The notes under the pieces: model-generated
The model's database searches: none
What the model saw: only the letters and a program-made list of their open reading frames with translations
Told to the model about the DNA's origin: nothing
Translations under genes and position numbers: made by a program
NCBI GenBank assembly: GCA_030427635.1
Contig: JAUIBA010000004.1
Span: 124,001-188,000 of the forward strand
From: Bacteroidia bacterium
GTDB lineage: Bacteria; Bacteroidota; Bacteroidia; Chitinophagales; Chitinophagaceae
Direction: 5' to 3'
Length of the DNA stretch: 64,000 nt
Shown here: piece by piece, positions 28,192 to 39,072 of the stretch
How positions within the stretch are numbered: position 1 is the stretch's first letter
Layout of the letters: the number at the start of each line of letters is the position of its first letter

Positions 28192-28336
28192 TAAATGTTG
28201 CCCCGGCACATGACTTTGTAAAAGTGCATGTTGATTTCACTGCTGTAGCTTCATTGCATTACAGATTATGCTATCATTACCCCATGATAGTAAATTATGG
28301 ATACAAGGGTACAATATGCAGTTACGGTCCCTTATA

Positions 28337-29464
28337 TCATCTGTCCAGCACCTTCATTCTGAAAATTTTCCGCTCATTGCCTGCAGATATCGTTACAGAA
28401 TCAGCAAACAGCCTTGCATAGGGTTCATACTGTCCGCTGCTATGCAATGCAGCCACATTTGACTGAAAAACCTCCTTATAATAGTATTTAAACAGCTCAT
28501 CCCCCATTCCCCCTTCATTCAGTAAATAAGACAATGAGGTATTTACCACAGCATTCTCTTCAGCCATATTAAACACACCTACATTTCTGTTTCTTCTTAT
28601 ATCAGATAGCATCTTGTCATGCGGATACAGGTAGTCTATATACCGGTGTATCATTTCATGTATCAGCGTCTCTATAAGACCTTCCTTCATATACAGAGTA
28701 TAGTTTTCATCTGCTGTACTCCTTTTGTATATAGGTCGGCTCCCTTTCGATGTTTCATTACCCAGTATATTCTTCGCATGTATATCTATCACCACTACAT
28801 TACGAAATCTGCTTACATTCCCCGCACCATCCACATCAGGAAAGTAGCCCTCACCCAAAAAGGAAGTATAGGACTTGGCTATATAATCCGGGGTCTCATT
28901 AAACGCTATCCAGTAACACTTATTCATGTTTGAAAACAGTTCCAGCTTTGGCCTGTCGCTGGGATAGCGCTCTGTATCGGTAAACAATCTTTCGAAAGCC
29001 AGCCAATACTTAGCCCTTAGTATCTCCACAGCCCTCGCTGCATAGTAGACATTTTTCTGGCTCTGGATATTATCAGTCTCAGTAGAAAAATAGAAATTAT
29101 CATATCTGTATATGTATAGTTTTTTGTTTATTGATGCCGAGTTATCACTCCTTACCGGATTTGCGCTGAATATCCCTATGTCATTAGGATGCAGATACCC
29201 TACATACTCCAACTTTATTACGTTTATAGGTAGTTCTATATCCCGTATAGCTATTCCCTGGTTATCTGCACTTTTTATCACATACCGTATCTCACTTTCC
29301 ATTGCGGCAGCAGTCATTCCTGTACGCTCTATATCATTCCTGTACTTTATCCAGCGCAGGTCATGTGCCTGTAGCGCCTGCGTGCCGGCATTGAACTCCT
29401 GGGCATGGCATATTTTGGTCAGGCATAATAGTATTATTGTTGCATAGGCTAATCTTCGTTTCAT
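28337..29464 (-). CDS. Secreted putative zincin-like protein
   Basis: Signal peptide MKRRLAYATIILLCLTKICHAQ and ETLIHEMIHRYIDYLYPHD (HExxH). Confidence 0.6.
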   Translation of the reverse strand: MKRRLAYATIILLCLTKICHAQEFNAGTQALQAHDLRWIKYRNDIERTGMTAAAMESEIRYVIKSADNQGIAIRDIELPINVIKLEYVGYLHPNDIGIFSANPVRSDNSASINKKLYIYRYDNFYFSTETDNIQSQKNVYYAARAVEILRAKYWLAFERLFTDTERYPSDRPKLELFSNMNKCYWIAFNETPDYIAKSYTSFLGEGYFPDVDGAGNVSRFRNVVVIDIHAKNILGNETSKGSRPIYKRSTADENYTLYMKEGLIETLIHEMIHRYIDYLYPHDKMLSDIRRNRNVGVFNMAEENAVVNTSLSYLLNEGGMGDELFKYYYKEVFQSNVAALHSSGQYEPYARLFADSVTISAGNERKIFRMKVLDR

Positions 29465-29480
29465 AAACTATCTGTATCTG

Positions 29481-30293
29481 TTATGTATTTAAAAAGTCTT
29501 CGGCCTGTTTCTTCTGCTCCCTGGTAGGCTCAGCCTGCTCATCCAGTATCTGAAACCGGGCATATACCGCCTTTATAGTTGATATATTATACCTGTTCTG
29601 ACTATTCTGAATGGCGGTTGCCATTTTGTTTCGCGATACTATGTTCCGCATCGCATATATTATCGCTCGGCTGTCTGTGAATATATCACGCGTGCTATCG
29701 TCCGATATAAATACCTGAAACGGCCGTGGCTGTAATTCTGTCGGGCTATTGGCCATATACTCCTTTATGGTATCTACAGCATCCAGTATCTTCTTATAGT
29801 TTGCAAAGTTGAAGTCTCCGGGTCCTGGCAGTATTGCCAGTATATCCGGCTTATTTATGCCTATTCCGTTTATCTCATACTCTACCCTTGCCATTCCCAG
29901 CTCTGTACTGGCAGCTATTGCACCAAAGTTGAAATTGACGTTCGATTTTATCTCTGATACCTTCAGCACTACCCGCAATCCTGCCCCCCAACGGGTGCCA
30001 TATATTTTGCCTCCTATAGGCACCTCTGATATTTTTTCAGTAAATGCCATCGCCTCATACGATAGCACAAAAGCATTATAGTTACCTCCTATAGTGCCTA
30101 CACCTACCCCCAGGTCGGCAGCTACCTGAATGTTAAATGAGCTTTGCAATACCCGAAACTGCGAAAACGGGTCTGCCCCGGCATCCAGCGGAATTGGTTT
30201 TAAGTCCCTCGCATTTGTATCATACGAGAATGCAGAAAATGCACCGGCATCTGTTAATGTCGGGCTTATCGGGAACCAGCTTAAGTTTGCCAT
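29481..30293 (-). CDS. Hypothetical protein, 270 aa
   Basis: Long ORF 16 nt upstream of the zincin-like gene on the same strand; no recognised family. Confidence 0.7.
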   Translation of the reverse strand: MANLSWFPISPTLTDAGAFSAFSYDTNARDLKPIPLDAGADPFSQFRVLQSSFNIQVAADLGVGVGTIGGNYNAFVLSYEAMAFTEKISEVPIGGKIYGTRWGAGLRVVLKVSEIKSNVNFNFGAIAASTELGMARVEYEINGIGINKPDILAILPGPGDFNFANYKKILDAVDTIKEYMANSPTELQPRPFQVFISDDSTRDIFTDSRAIIYAMRNIVSRNKMATAIQNSQNRYNISTIKAVYARFQILDEQAEPTREQKKQAEDFLNT

Positions 30294-30492
30294 AGTGAAT
30301 ATTTTTTATGCCTACTCTGATGCAGATTTTCGGCTACCTCTGTCTTATATTTTGTAGGTGTTTTGCATTGCTTCCTGCATATCCTCTTTGCTCAGAAACA
30401 ACAATATCAAAAGTAGGTTTGTATATCACCGGCATCAACTGCGAAAAGTCGCAGGTTGCACTAAATTTGTTATCTTGTAAAAAATATCTGAT

Positions 30493-31221
30493 ATGAATAC
30501 CCCAGGAGATTTTTCCCGCTCTATGATATCTGATATCCCGGCTAACCTTGACAGCGAAGAGGCCCGTCATTTCAGAAATACAATAGTCCGCTTTCCTGAA
30601 GAAGCAATTTATATTTACTCATTCCTGCAAAATCGCATGATATATGCCGATGGCTGGTCCGAAATTCTCGGATATGACGACCGTGAAATAAACATGCTCA
30701 CAATTGTCAATATCACCGCCCCGGAATACGCCCCCTTTGCCAACGAACTAAATGACAAAGCGCTCTTGTTCCTGCTTGGTAAAACTGAAAATCTGGAGAA
30801 ATACAGTTTCACTATTGAGCTGAAAAAAATACACCGGCAGGGGCATCATGTCCCGCTCATAGTTCGTGTAGGTGTTTTCAGGGCACAGAATGGTCGGGTC
30901 ACAGAAATAATAGGCCGCAATCAGATAAACCATAGTATCACTCTGGGAAAGGTGATGCGCTATGCGGCCTATGGCCCCGAAAAGTCAGAATTTGAAGAAG
31001 AGCTGAATAAGAATCTGTTTCAGCATTTTGCCATATCCCGTAAGGAAAAAGAAGCCCTTGCACTTGTGGCAAAGGGCTACTCATTCAAAGAAATTGCAGG
31101 AAGGCTGGATATATCACAGTCTGCCGTAGAAAAAAGACTGCTTCCTCTTTATAAGCGATTCGATGTAAAAAGTCTGTCTCACCTGCTTACATTCTCTTAC
31201 GAAAATCATATCCTGCCATAA
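30493..31221 (+). CDS. PAS-like plus LuxR-type HTH regulator
   Basis: PAS-like N-terminus (YADGWSEILGYDDREIN) and SRKEKEALALVAKGYSFKEIAGRLDISQSAVEKRL. Confidence 0.82.
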   Translation: MNTPGDFSRSMISDIPANLDSEEARHFRNTIVRFPEEAIYIYSFLQNRMIYADGWSEILGYDDREINMLTIVNITAPEYAPFANELNDKALLFLLGKTENLEKYSFTIELKKIHRQGHHVPLIVRVGVFRAQNGRVTEIIGRNQINHSITLGKVMRYAAYGPEKSEFEEELNKNLFQHFAISRKEKEALALVAKGYSFKEIAGRLDISQSAVEKRLLPLYKRFDVKSLSHLLTFSYENHILP

Positions 31222-31227
31222 GCCACG

Positions 31228-32298
31228 CTATGCTGGCGACAATAACCCTACCGACAAAATATCTTCCCTGCTTACACCCAGGTCTGTGAGCATTTTTTCC
31301 CATGAAGCATAGTTCTCTGCCACACTTCCTGTCTGTTCTCCCATTACCCATACTATCTTTCTGTTGCGCATGGCCTCCATATTTATTGTGCGTACCTCAT
31401 CGGTATCAGTAAGTAGTTTCATGAAGTATGCTGCCGTTACCAGCTCACCATGTCCTGCAGTTCCGGGATTTATATCATCTATCACCAGTAATGCCGATGT
31501 ACGCCATGTCCATAATGATTTTTCCTGCTCCTTAAGCTGATCATCTTTTACTGAAAACATGTCAAATAGCTTCATGCCGGTTGTGTAGCTACATGCCACA
31601 TGTCTGAAACAATGCTCTGTGCCTATACCCACACTCAGGCTTGTCCGGCCACTACCCTTCTCCCCAAAAATCAGCAAATGTTTTTCCTGGCCCTCGTCCT
31701 CCATAAATTTCAGCACCTGTTTCCTGTCCTCCTCGCTTATATTCAGATTCCATTGGCTCAGCCGCATCTGGTACGGATATTTTGCATACTGCAGATACAT
31801 CTTTGTCAGAAACCAATACCTGCAGGGATACACAAGTATGAATAGAACCGCAGCTATTACATATCCCATTAAGGGGATATAGAGAATTAATGCCCCCGAT
31901 GCAAAAGCTCCCAGCCAGAAAAAACACAAGTCCGTAAATGTATCAAATGCAACATTGCCCCATGCCGGCCTGAATACATATGGCTTCTGTGATGGCACAT
32001 ACATAGCTTTAGAGCTCGTTTGCTTTTTTAGTAACAGCGGTCCCAGAAAGTTGTATAACTCAAATGCCAGCCACATAACCGAAATGATAACAGCACTCCA
32101 CAATTCAGGATTGTTAATTGAGCTGTATTTCAACAATAGTTTATGTACAATAAGTGTCGGAATAAAACCAAGAGAGAAATGCCCAAACTGATTAGCCATC
32201 CACGCATAGGTAAGTGTTACACCCCGGTATGAGTCCTTACCTATCAGGTCTTCCTTTAATTGATGTAAAACATCTTTCAGGGTCAAACGTCCTTTCAT
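31228..32298 (-). CDS. Membrane protein with P-loop ATPase-like domain
   Basis: N-terminal TM segments; Walker A-like GEKGSGRTSL and Walker B-like ALLVIDD. Confidence 0.68.
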   Translation of the reverse strand: MKGRLTLKDVLHQLKEDLIGKDSYRGVTLTYAWMANQFGHFSLGFIPTLIVHKLLLKYSSINNPELWSAVIISVMWLAFELYNFLGPLLLKKQTSSKAMYVPSQKPYVFRPAWGNVAFDTFTDLCFFWLGAFASGALILYIPLMGYVIAAVLFILVYPCRYWFLTKMYLQYAKYPYQMRLSQWNLNISEEDRKQVLKFMEDEGQEKHLLIFGEKGSGRTSLSVGIGTEHCFRHVACSYTTGMKLFDMFSVKDDQLKEQEKSLWTWRTSALLVIDDINPGTAGHGELVTAAYFMKLLTDTDEVRTINMEAMRNRKIVWVMGEQTGSVAENYASWEKMLTDLGVSREDILSVGLLSPA

Positions 32299-32926
32299 AG
32301 TGTCTTTTTTACAATATACAACTTAATTGCACATTGTACATACCCTCCATCACATTATAGCGCTATTGCCCTGTGATGGGATTTCCATAGCGGCATAGCT
32401 ATTCGGGATTCACACTACAATCCAGAGGTAAATGGATGCCGCCATTCATCCCATTATCTTCATCCATATTCTCATCTTAAAAACAGAAATTTCCCCTTAA
32501 TAACACATCCTGCTGCAAACTATTTTACATCATATGCACCATAGCCCATATGCTGCGCACATAACTGCATAACATTATACATCTGCTTTTCTATCCCCGG
32601 CTATGGTGTCATCTTTACACCAGAATACAAAACCTGAAGCCCTATGCATATGAAAGCAAATAGCAACAGCCTGCGACATAACTATATTTTCACTACTCAC
32701 TTCTCTGCTAAGCAAACACTCTCAACAGCTGGTAGCCCTTAAACACATTACATTTTTCACGCGAGCAATTTTTGTGAACTTTTTGCGCAGAAACATAATA
32801 AAACCACCCTCCCCAAATTCACACAAAAACTTAATTATCAATCAATTATGTTAACGAAACAAAATAAATAGCCGAAAGAAAATAAAAACTGCGCACTGAG
32901 CAATTTGCGCCACCATATCAGCAAAG

Positions 32927-32968
32927 AAAAAAGCTACCTTATTGTGTTTGCAATAAGGTAGCTTTTTT
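32927..32968. terminator. Strong bidirectional hairpin terminator
   Basis: AAAAAAGCTACCTTATTG...CAATAAGGTAGCTTTTTT. Confidence 0.88.
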
Positions 32969-32989
32969 CAGGCCCTCAGAGATGCTTTC

Positions 32990-35900
32990 TTATTCTTCAT
33001 CGTCACCACCGCCACGGTAGGCTGGCTGACGCGCTTCAAGCAGCTCTCTTATCTTAGGTTTGGTTTCTACTATTGTCTTCAGTCGCGACATTATTGTATT
33101 GGCCATCACAGTATCCTTCGCACTTGCCGCAGACTGTGCCAGATTCTGCAGTATGCTTATGTGCTGTGTCACACCATCAGCCATAGCGTAGCGGCTGTTG
33201 TCGTTCAGGCTTGCTACCCATTCCATATGCTGCACCGCGCTTGCCATTATCTTATTTACTATCACTGATGCCTTCTTTGGCTCTCCTGCATAGTAATAAG
33301 CATTAGCCATCAGATAACCAGAATAGTCATAACCATAAGGATACGAATGCTCCGTAATATTTTTAAATACTTTATCCAGCAGCTTCACTGCCATTTCGCG
33401 TTTGCCTTCTGCTACCAGCTGGCTGGCTATAAAAGCAGAGTTCATACGGTACGATATCAGCTCATGACGGTTAGGCTCATCAAAGTAAACGTCTTCACGC
33501 TCTGCACCACCCCATACAAACTTATTCATGAACATGTCATAAGATTTTGCAGAGTTTACGGTACCCAGTACACCCTGTGGCGGGCGGGCGTCATCTATCA
33601 CCTTGAATGGCATCAGACGGTACACCATACCCTCCAGGCGCATATACTCACCGGTACCCACATAGTCGCTCTGGCGCAGCCCTGCATCAAAGTACAGTGG
33701 GCGCTTCCAGCCGTCACGGGCCACAGCAGCTATAATATTCATCACCGCCAGGTCGCTCTTGGTAGCAGCATTTTTAGGGAATATGAAGCGCATGTCTGTT
33801 TCCACTCTTGCAGTATCTGCCTCGCCTATCAGCCCACGAGCTACAAGCTCTTCCTTGCTCGGTGTAGGCACTGTAAAGTTCTTCACAGGCATATAGTTTA
33901 TATACTCCTGGTTGCCTCTCATAGCCATCTTATCCCTGTCATTACTGTTCATAAATGCACAGATGTCTATCAGGTTAAAGAATTTGTCCTTCGGTATCTT
34001 CACAGAGGGGTTTTCATAATACTGCAGGTAGTTATGTTTATCACCCAGGTAGTCACTCTTCGTCCAGGTCATAGGTACCGCAGGCGCATCATTTATCCTG
34101 TAGTTAAGCTGGTCTATATACCAGTCTATACCCAGCAGGCTGGTATTGATTACACGCACATCCCTGCGGAAACCCTCTATCTCCTGTATATACCACAGCG
34201 GATAGGTCTGGTTGTCACCATAGGTAAAGAGAACCGCATTGGGCGCACAGCAGGAAAGCGTATTATAAGCAGTAGCATTACCCAGTGTTTTCCGGGAGCG
34301 GTCATGATCATCCCACTCTTCTTTTGCCATAAGTACAGGAGCTGCCAGCATAGCTATACCGGTAGCTATTGTGGCGGCACTCATGGTATTACCCATAGTT
34401 TTCCGCAGCCAGTCATATATCAGCAGCACACCCAGCCCTATCCATATGGTAAAAGTATAGGTACAGCCGGCAAATGCATAGTCACGCTCACGTGGCTGCA
34501 ACGGTGTCATATTCAGGAATATACCAATAGCAGCACCGGTGAAGAAGAAAAGGGTAAGCACGGCCACACCATCACGCTTGTTACGGTCAAACTGGAACAG
34601 AAGTCCCATAATACCCAGAATGAAAGGCAGGAAGTACAGTTTGTTATGCGCCTGGTTTTTACTCAGGTCGCCCATTTTATCTGTATTACCCAGTCCGCGA
34701 ATGCCGTCTATGAACGATATACCAGATATCCAGTTACCCCTTTCAGGGTCGCCCTGACCTTCTACGTCATTCTGCCTTCCGGCAAAGTTCCACATAAAGT
34801 AGCGCCACCACATCCAGTTCATCTGATAACGGAAGAAGAACGCGAAGTTATCTCTGGCTGTTGGGTCATCATTCTCTGCTATGTTCAGATAGCTACGGTA
34901 AAAGCTCTTATGGCTTCCGCTGTTATAGTCCCATATGCGGGGGAAGAAATGGCTCTGATTCTCACCGGTACGCGGGTCTTTACCAAATATCGGCTCCGTT
35001 TTGGTACCTACTATTTCATAATAGTCTTTGCCATCTTTCTTTACAGGTGCATATGTTTTCTTGGAGTCATCAAGGTCTGTCCATACACTGGTAAAATAAG
35101 GACCGCTAAACAGTGGCTGCTGGCCAAACTGCTCACGGTTTACATAATCCAGAAAGCTCATAGGGTTATCCGGATTGGTCATATCTATAGGCACATCGGC
35201 ACGGGAGCGGATGATGGCCGTAAAGTAGCAGGAGTAACCTATTATCACAAATATGATACACAGCATACCTGTGTGCAGGAGATAGCGCCCTTTCTTCTTT
35301 GCAAACAGCAACAGAAATACCAGCAATGCCACCAGCAGTGTAAGGAAAAACATGGCACCTGTATCGAACGGCATCCCGAAATCATTGGTAAACATACGGT
35401 CAAACCAGGATGCAATGCGTGGTATATACTGGATAATGCCAAATTGTATAAAGCCCAGTATCACACCACCTACTATAAATGCTATGAATGTACCCATCGG
35501 CGTTGGCTTGTAACGCTTGAAGTAATATATCATGGCAAGAGCAGGTATAGTAAGGAGGTTCAGCAGGTGCACACACACAGAAAGGCCTATCAGAAACGAT
35601 ATCAGCACTATCCACCTGTCAGCATAAGGCTCATCAGCCGCCTCTTCCCACTTCAGCATAGCCCAGAAGGTAAAAGCAGTAAACAGAGAAGATGTGGCAT
35701 ACACCTCCGCCTCCACTGCCGAGAACCAGAATGTATCAGAGAAGGTACAGGCAAGTGCACCCACTACACCGGCTCCCATTACAGCTACGGTTTGCCCCAT
35801 GTCAGGAGCATTACCGCTGGCTATCATCTTTTTGCCAAAGTGCGTAATGGTCCAGAACAGGAACAGGATACTGAACGAGCTGGCAAATACAGAAAGTGAG

Positions 35901-36154
35901 TTTATGAAAAATGCAGCTGTAGTAGAGGGCGCACCTGTAAGTGCAGCGCTACCCGAAAACAGTGCAAAAATGCGCTGAAGTATCATGAAGAAAGGCGCAC
36001 CAGGCGAGTGACCCACCTCCAGTTTATAGGCACATGACAGGAACTCTCCGCAATCCCAGAAACTGGTTACACGCTCCATAGTCATCAGGTAAACGGCAGT
36101 AGCTATACCCCACACAATCCACCCGGTAAGGTTATTAATTTTCTTAAAATTCAT
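32990..36154 (-). CDS. DUF2723 family membrane protein (protein O-mannosyltransferase-like)
   Basis: SFWDCGEFLSCAYKLEVGHSPGAPFFMILQRIFALF and N-terminal polytopic region. Confidence 0.9.
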   Translation of the reverse strand: MNFKKINNLTGWIVWGIATAVYLMTMERVTSFWDCGEFLSCAYKLEVGHSPGAPFFMILQRIFALFSGSAALTGAPSTTAAFFINSLSVFASSFSILFLFWTITHFGKKMIASGNAPDMGQTVAVMGAGVVGALACTFSDTFWFSAVEAEVYATSSLFTAFTFWAMLKWEEAADEPYADRWIVLISFLIGLSVCVHLLNLLTIPALAMIYYFKRYKPTPMGTFIAFIVGGVILGFIQFGIIQYIPRIASWFDRMFTNDFGMPFDTGAMFFLTLLVALLVFLLLFAKKKGRYLLHTGMLCIIFVIIGYSCYFTAIIRSRADVPIDMTNPDNPMSFLDYVNREQFGQQPLFSGPYFTSVWTDLDDSKKTYAPVKKDGKDYYEIVGTKTEPIFGKDPRTGENQSHFFPRIWDYNSGSHKSFYRSYLNIAENDDPTARDNFAFFFRYQMNWMWWRYFMWNFAGRQNDVEGQGDPERGNWISGISFIDGIRGLGNTDKMGDLSKNQAHNKLYFLPFILGIMGLLFQFDRNKRDGVAVLTLFFFTGAAIGIFLNMTPLQPRERDYAFAGCTYTFTIWIGLGVLLIYDWLRKTMGNTMSAATIATGIAMLAAPVLMAKEEWDDHDRSRKTLGNATAYNTLSCCAPNAVLFTYGDNQTYPLWYIQEIEGFRRDVRVINTSLLGIDWYIDQLNYRINDAPAVPMTWTKSDYLGDKHNYLQYYENPSVKIPKDKFFNLIDICAFMNSNDRDKMAMRGNQEYINYMPVKNFTVPTPSKEELVARGLIGEADTARVETDMRFIFPKNAATKSDLAVMNIIAAVARDGWKRPLYFDAGLRQSDYVGTGEYMRLEGMVYRLMPFKVIDDARPPQGVLGTVNSAKSYDMFMNKFVWGGAEREDVYFDEPNRHELISYRMNSAFIASQLVAEGKREMAVKLLDKVFKNITEHSYPYGYDYSGYLMANAYYYAGEPKKASVIVNKIMASAVQHMEWVASLNDNSRYAMADGVTQHISILQNLAQSAASAKDTVMANTIMSRLKTIVETKPKIRELLEARQPAYRGGGDDEE

Positions 36155-36522
36155 GACTCGTTTTTAGAGAGCGACAAAAATAACAAAAGTTGTCAGTTAT
36201 CAATTATCCGGCAATCATTAGCTTCCACACTGTTTTCACGCCCCGTCACCATATGTTCCGGGAGCATGGGTTGTCTCCTCTACATGATGGGAGTTCTGAG
36301 TTTCACATTCAGTTCCCCCTACCCTCCTATGATTGCATTTAATCGCAAAATCAGTTAAAGACGTTACTAATCACTGTTTACGTGTGTTAATGCTATCCTA
36401 ATTTTATTTGGGTCGCATTGTCTATAACATTAACTTCGCTGCACATTGCACTTATTATTGCCGCAATATGTTGTGAGTTAACTTTTTTTCTAAAAAAACA
36501 CTACAATTCATCGCCTATGTCA

Positions 36523-37392
36523 ATGCGTCAACTCAAGATCACGAAATCAATTACGAACCGTGAAAGCCAGTCCCTTGAAAAATACCTTCAGGAAATAGGC
36601 AAAGTTGATTTGATTACCCCGGAAGAAGAAGTACAGCTCGCTATCCGTATCAAGCAGGGAGACCAGTATGCACTGGAAAAGCTTACTAAAGCTAACCTTC
36701 GCTTCGTCGTATCCGTTGCTAAACAATATCAGAACCAGGGTCTTTCTCTCAGCGATCTTATTAATGAAGGAAACCTTGGTCTTATTAAAGCCGCTCAGCG
36801 CTTTGATGAAACAAGGGGTTTCAAATTCATCTCTTATGCCGTTTGGTGGATTCGTCAATCCATTCTTCAGGCACTGGCCGAGCAGTCCCGTATCGTTCGC
36901 CTGCCATTGAACAAGGTAGGACTGAGCAACAAAATAAGCAAAGCATACTCCCAGCTGGAACAGGAATACGAGCGAGAGCCGTCTACTGAAGAGCTGGCAG
37001 AGCTGCTGGATATAGGTACAGAGGAAGTGGAAACTACCCTGGGTGTAGCCGCAAGGCACGTATCTGTTGACGCTCCTTTCGTGGACAGCGAAGACAATAC
37101 GCTGCTGGATATCCTGGAAAATCCCAATTCTGACTCTGCCGACGCAGACCTCTATCACGGAGAGTCGCTTCGCTGCGAGATAGAGCGCTCACTCAGCACA
37201 CTTACCGACCGTCAGCGTGATGTTATCAAACTTTACTTTGGCATTGGTGTAGCAAACCCCATGAGCCTTGAAGATATAGGTGAGAAATTTTCACTTACCC
37301 GTGAGCGTGTTCGCCAGATAAAGGATAAAGCTATTACCAAACTGCGCACTGCCAGCAGATGCCAGCTGTTAAAGACCTATCTGGGTAACTAA
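36523..37392 (+). CDS. rpoD: Primary-type RNA polymerase sigma-70 factor
   Basis: [64 protein letters not shown]; region 4 HTH. Confidence 0.94.
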   Translation: MRQLKITKSITNRESQSLEKYLQEIGKVDLITPEEEVQLAIRIKQGDQYALEKLTKANLRFVVSVAKQYQNQGLSLSDLINEGNLGLIKAAQRFDETRGFKFISYAVWWIRQSILQALAEQSRIVRLPLNKVGLSNKISKAYSQLEQEYEREPSTEELAELLDIGTEEVETTLGVAARHVSVDAPFVDSEDNTLLDILENPNSDSADADLYHGESLRCEIERSLSTLTDRQRDVIKLYFGIGVANPMSLEDIGEKFSLTRERVRQIKDKAITKLRTASRCQLLKTYLGN

Positions 37393-37414
37393 TCACTGAC
37401 TTGATAATATTTAT

Positions 37415-37451
37415 GAGAAAAGCCGTCTGTTTATTCAGTATGGCTTTTCTC
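37415..37451 (+). terminator. Hairpin terminator after sigma factor
   Basis: GAGAAAAGCC...GGCTTTTCTC followed by TTTC. Confidence 0.65.
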
Positions 37452-37528
37452 TTTCTTATCATTATTGCCTCTGATTCAAGGCCCCTGTTACCTGATTTAT
37501 AGACTGGCTCCTTATATTTGACGGGAAG

Positions 37529-38785
37529 ATGGGAAAAACTATCGAAACTGATGTTGTAATCATAGGGGCAGGACCAGCTGGTGCAGGAGCTTCATTCTTT
37601 CTCAGCAAGTATGGCATCAGACATATAATTATTGACAAAGCCCGGTTCCCACGCGACAAAGTATGTGGTGATGCATGCAGCGGCAAAACGGCACTGGTCA
37701 TTAACCGTGCCAATGAAGAGTGGCTGAGTGAGATACTCAATACCCCGGCAGAGTATACCCCATCATGGGGCATAAAGTTTGTAGCCCCCAACGGGAAAAG
37801 CCTGGATATACCCTTTTCACCACACCGAACACCTGAAACAAAAGCCCCTGGCTTCACCGTTACCAGAATGGTATTTGATAACTTTCTGTTTCAGAAAATC
37901 AACTCGACCTATAATACAGTTTACGAAAATGCTACAGTAAGTAACATAACACGTGCCACAGATAAGGTAAGCGTTGATGTTACTACTGCTGATGGTTCTG
38001 AAGTAAGGATAAACGCCCCGGTAATAATAGGTGCCGATGGCGACAAGAGTATAGTAAGAAAGACATTTGTAAATAGTGGAGAAAATCCCAAAGCTTATGC
38101 AGTAGGACTCAGAGCCTATTACAAAGGTGTTACAGGCATGCACCCGGATAACTTTATCGAATTGCATTTCCTCCCCGAGGTACTACCCGGCTATCTATGG
38201 ATATTTCCCCTGCCCAACGGTATGGCCAATGTAGGAGTAGGGCTGCTGAGTGAAATAGTACGGGACAAGAAAATAAACCTGCGGGAGCAGATGCTGCATG
38301 CCATAAAAACCAACCCCGACATATCGCCTCGTTTTGCCAATGCTACTCTGGTAGATAAAATTCAGGGATGGGGTCTTCCGCTGGCCATGGATCGGCAGCC
38401 ACTCTCAGGAGACAGATATATACTATGTGGCGATGCGGCCAGCCTGGTAGACCCATTTAGTGGTGAGGGCATAGGCAATGCATTATATAGCGGTATGCTT
38501 GCGGCAATGGCTATAAAAGAAATAGCCCCTGAAAGGGACTATAGTAGCAGCATCCTGCGAAAGGCGTATGACGATGTTGTGTATAAACGACTTGGAGACG
38601 AATTCCGCATCAGCGCCACCTTGCAGCGCCTGAGTAAATATCCTTGGCTATTTAACTATGTAGTGAACAAAGCCTATAAAAGCCAGTCATTACGTGATAC
38701 TATCAGCTGCATGTTCACTGATATGGACCTCAGGGAGCAATTAAGCAAACCTTCTTTTTACCTGAAAATACTGTTTAATAAATAA
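37529..38785 (+). CDS. Geranylgeranyl reductase family FAD-dependent oxidoreductase
   Basis: DVVIIGAGPAGAGASFFLSKYGI, RDKVCGDACSGK, LCGDAASLVDPFSGEGIGNAL. Confidence 0.92.
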   Translation: MGKTIETDVVIIGAGPAGAGASFFLSKYGIRHIIIDKARFPRDKVCGDACSGKTALVINRANEEWLSEILNTPAEYTPSWGIKFVAPNGKSLDIPFSPHRTPETKAPGFTVTRMVFDNFLFQKINSTYNTVYENATVSNITRATDKVSVDVTTADGSEVRINAPVIIGADGDKSIVRKTFVNSGENPKAYAVGLRAYYKGVTGMHPDNFIELHFLPEVLPGYLWIFPLPNGMANVGVGLLSEIVRDKKINLREQMLHAIKTNPDISPRFANATLVDKIQGWGLPLAMDRQPLSGDRYILCGDAASLVDPFSGEGIGNALYSGMLAAMAIKEIAPERDYSSSILRKAYDDVVYKRLGDEFRISATLQRLSKYPWLFNYVVNKAYKSQSLRDTISCMFTDMDLREQLSKPSFYLKILFNK

Positions 38786-38791
38786 TGGACA

Positions 38792-39061
38792 CTATCTGAT
38801 ACTACAAGTAATATCATTTACTCCATTTGGCGAAGAGTAGTTTCTGGTGTTACAAAGCATTTTGGCATACTTCTTATTCTTCTCCATTATTTCGTACGTA
38901 TAAACACCTTTTTCCACTGTACTGTGTTTTCTGTGTGTAACACAACGACATATGTAAATTCTTTTACAGGAAACACTTCCTGTAACTATCATTGCAAATG
39001 CGACAAATAAACCAGCTCTTTTCATAATAATTATATTATTACATTGCTTACAAACACACAA
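38792..39061 (-). CDS. Small Cys-rich lipoprotein
   Basis: MKRAGLFVAFAMIVTGSVSCKRIYICRC... Confidence 0.6.
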   Translation of the reverse strand: MCVCKQCNNIIIMKRAGLFVAFAMIVTGSVSCKRIYICRCVTHRKHSTVEKGVYTYEIMEKNKKYAKMLCNTRNYSSPNGVNDITCSIR

Positions 39062-39072
39062 ACAGTTTTATA

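Noticed and set aside
32330-32926. Roughly 600-bp AT-rich intergenic region considered as a ncRNA or CRISPR leader
   Set aside because: No repeat-spacer periodicity and no strong secondary structure other than the terminator at 32927-32968.
33347-35899. 850-aa plus-strand ORF antisense to the DUF2723 gene
   Set aside because: Composition is rich in His/Tyr/Cys/Ile with no domain; it mirrors codon usage of the strongly supported minus-strand gene. Shadow ORF.
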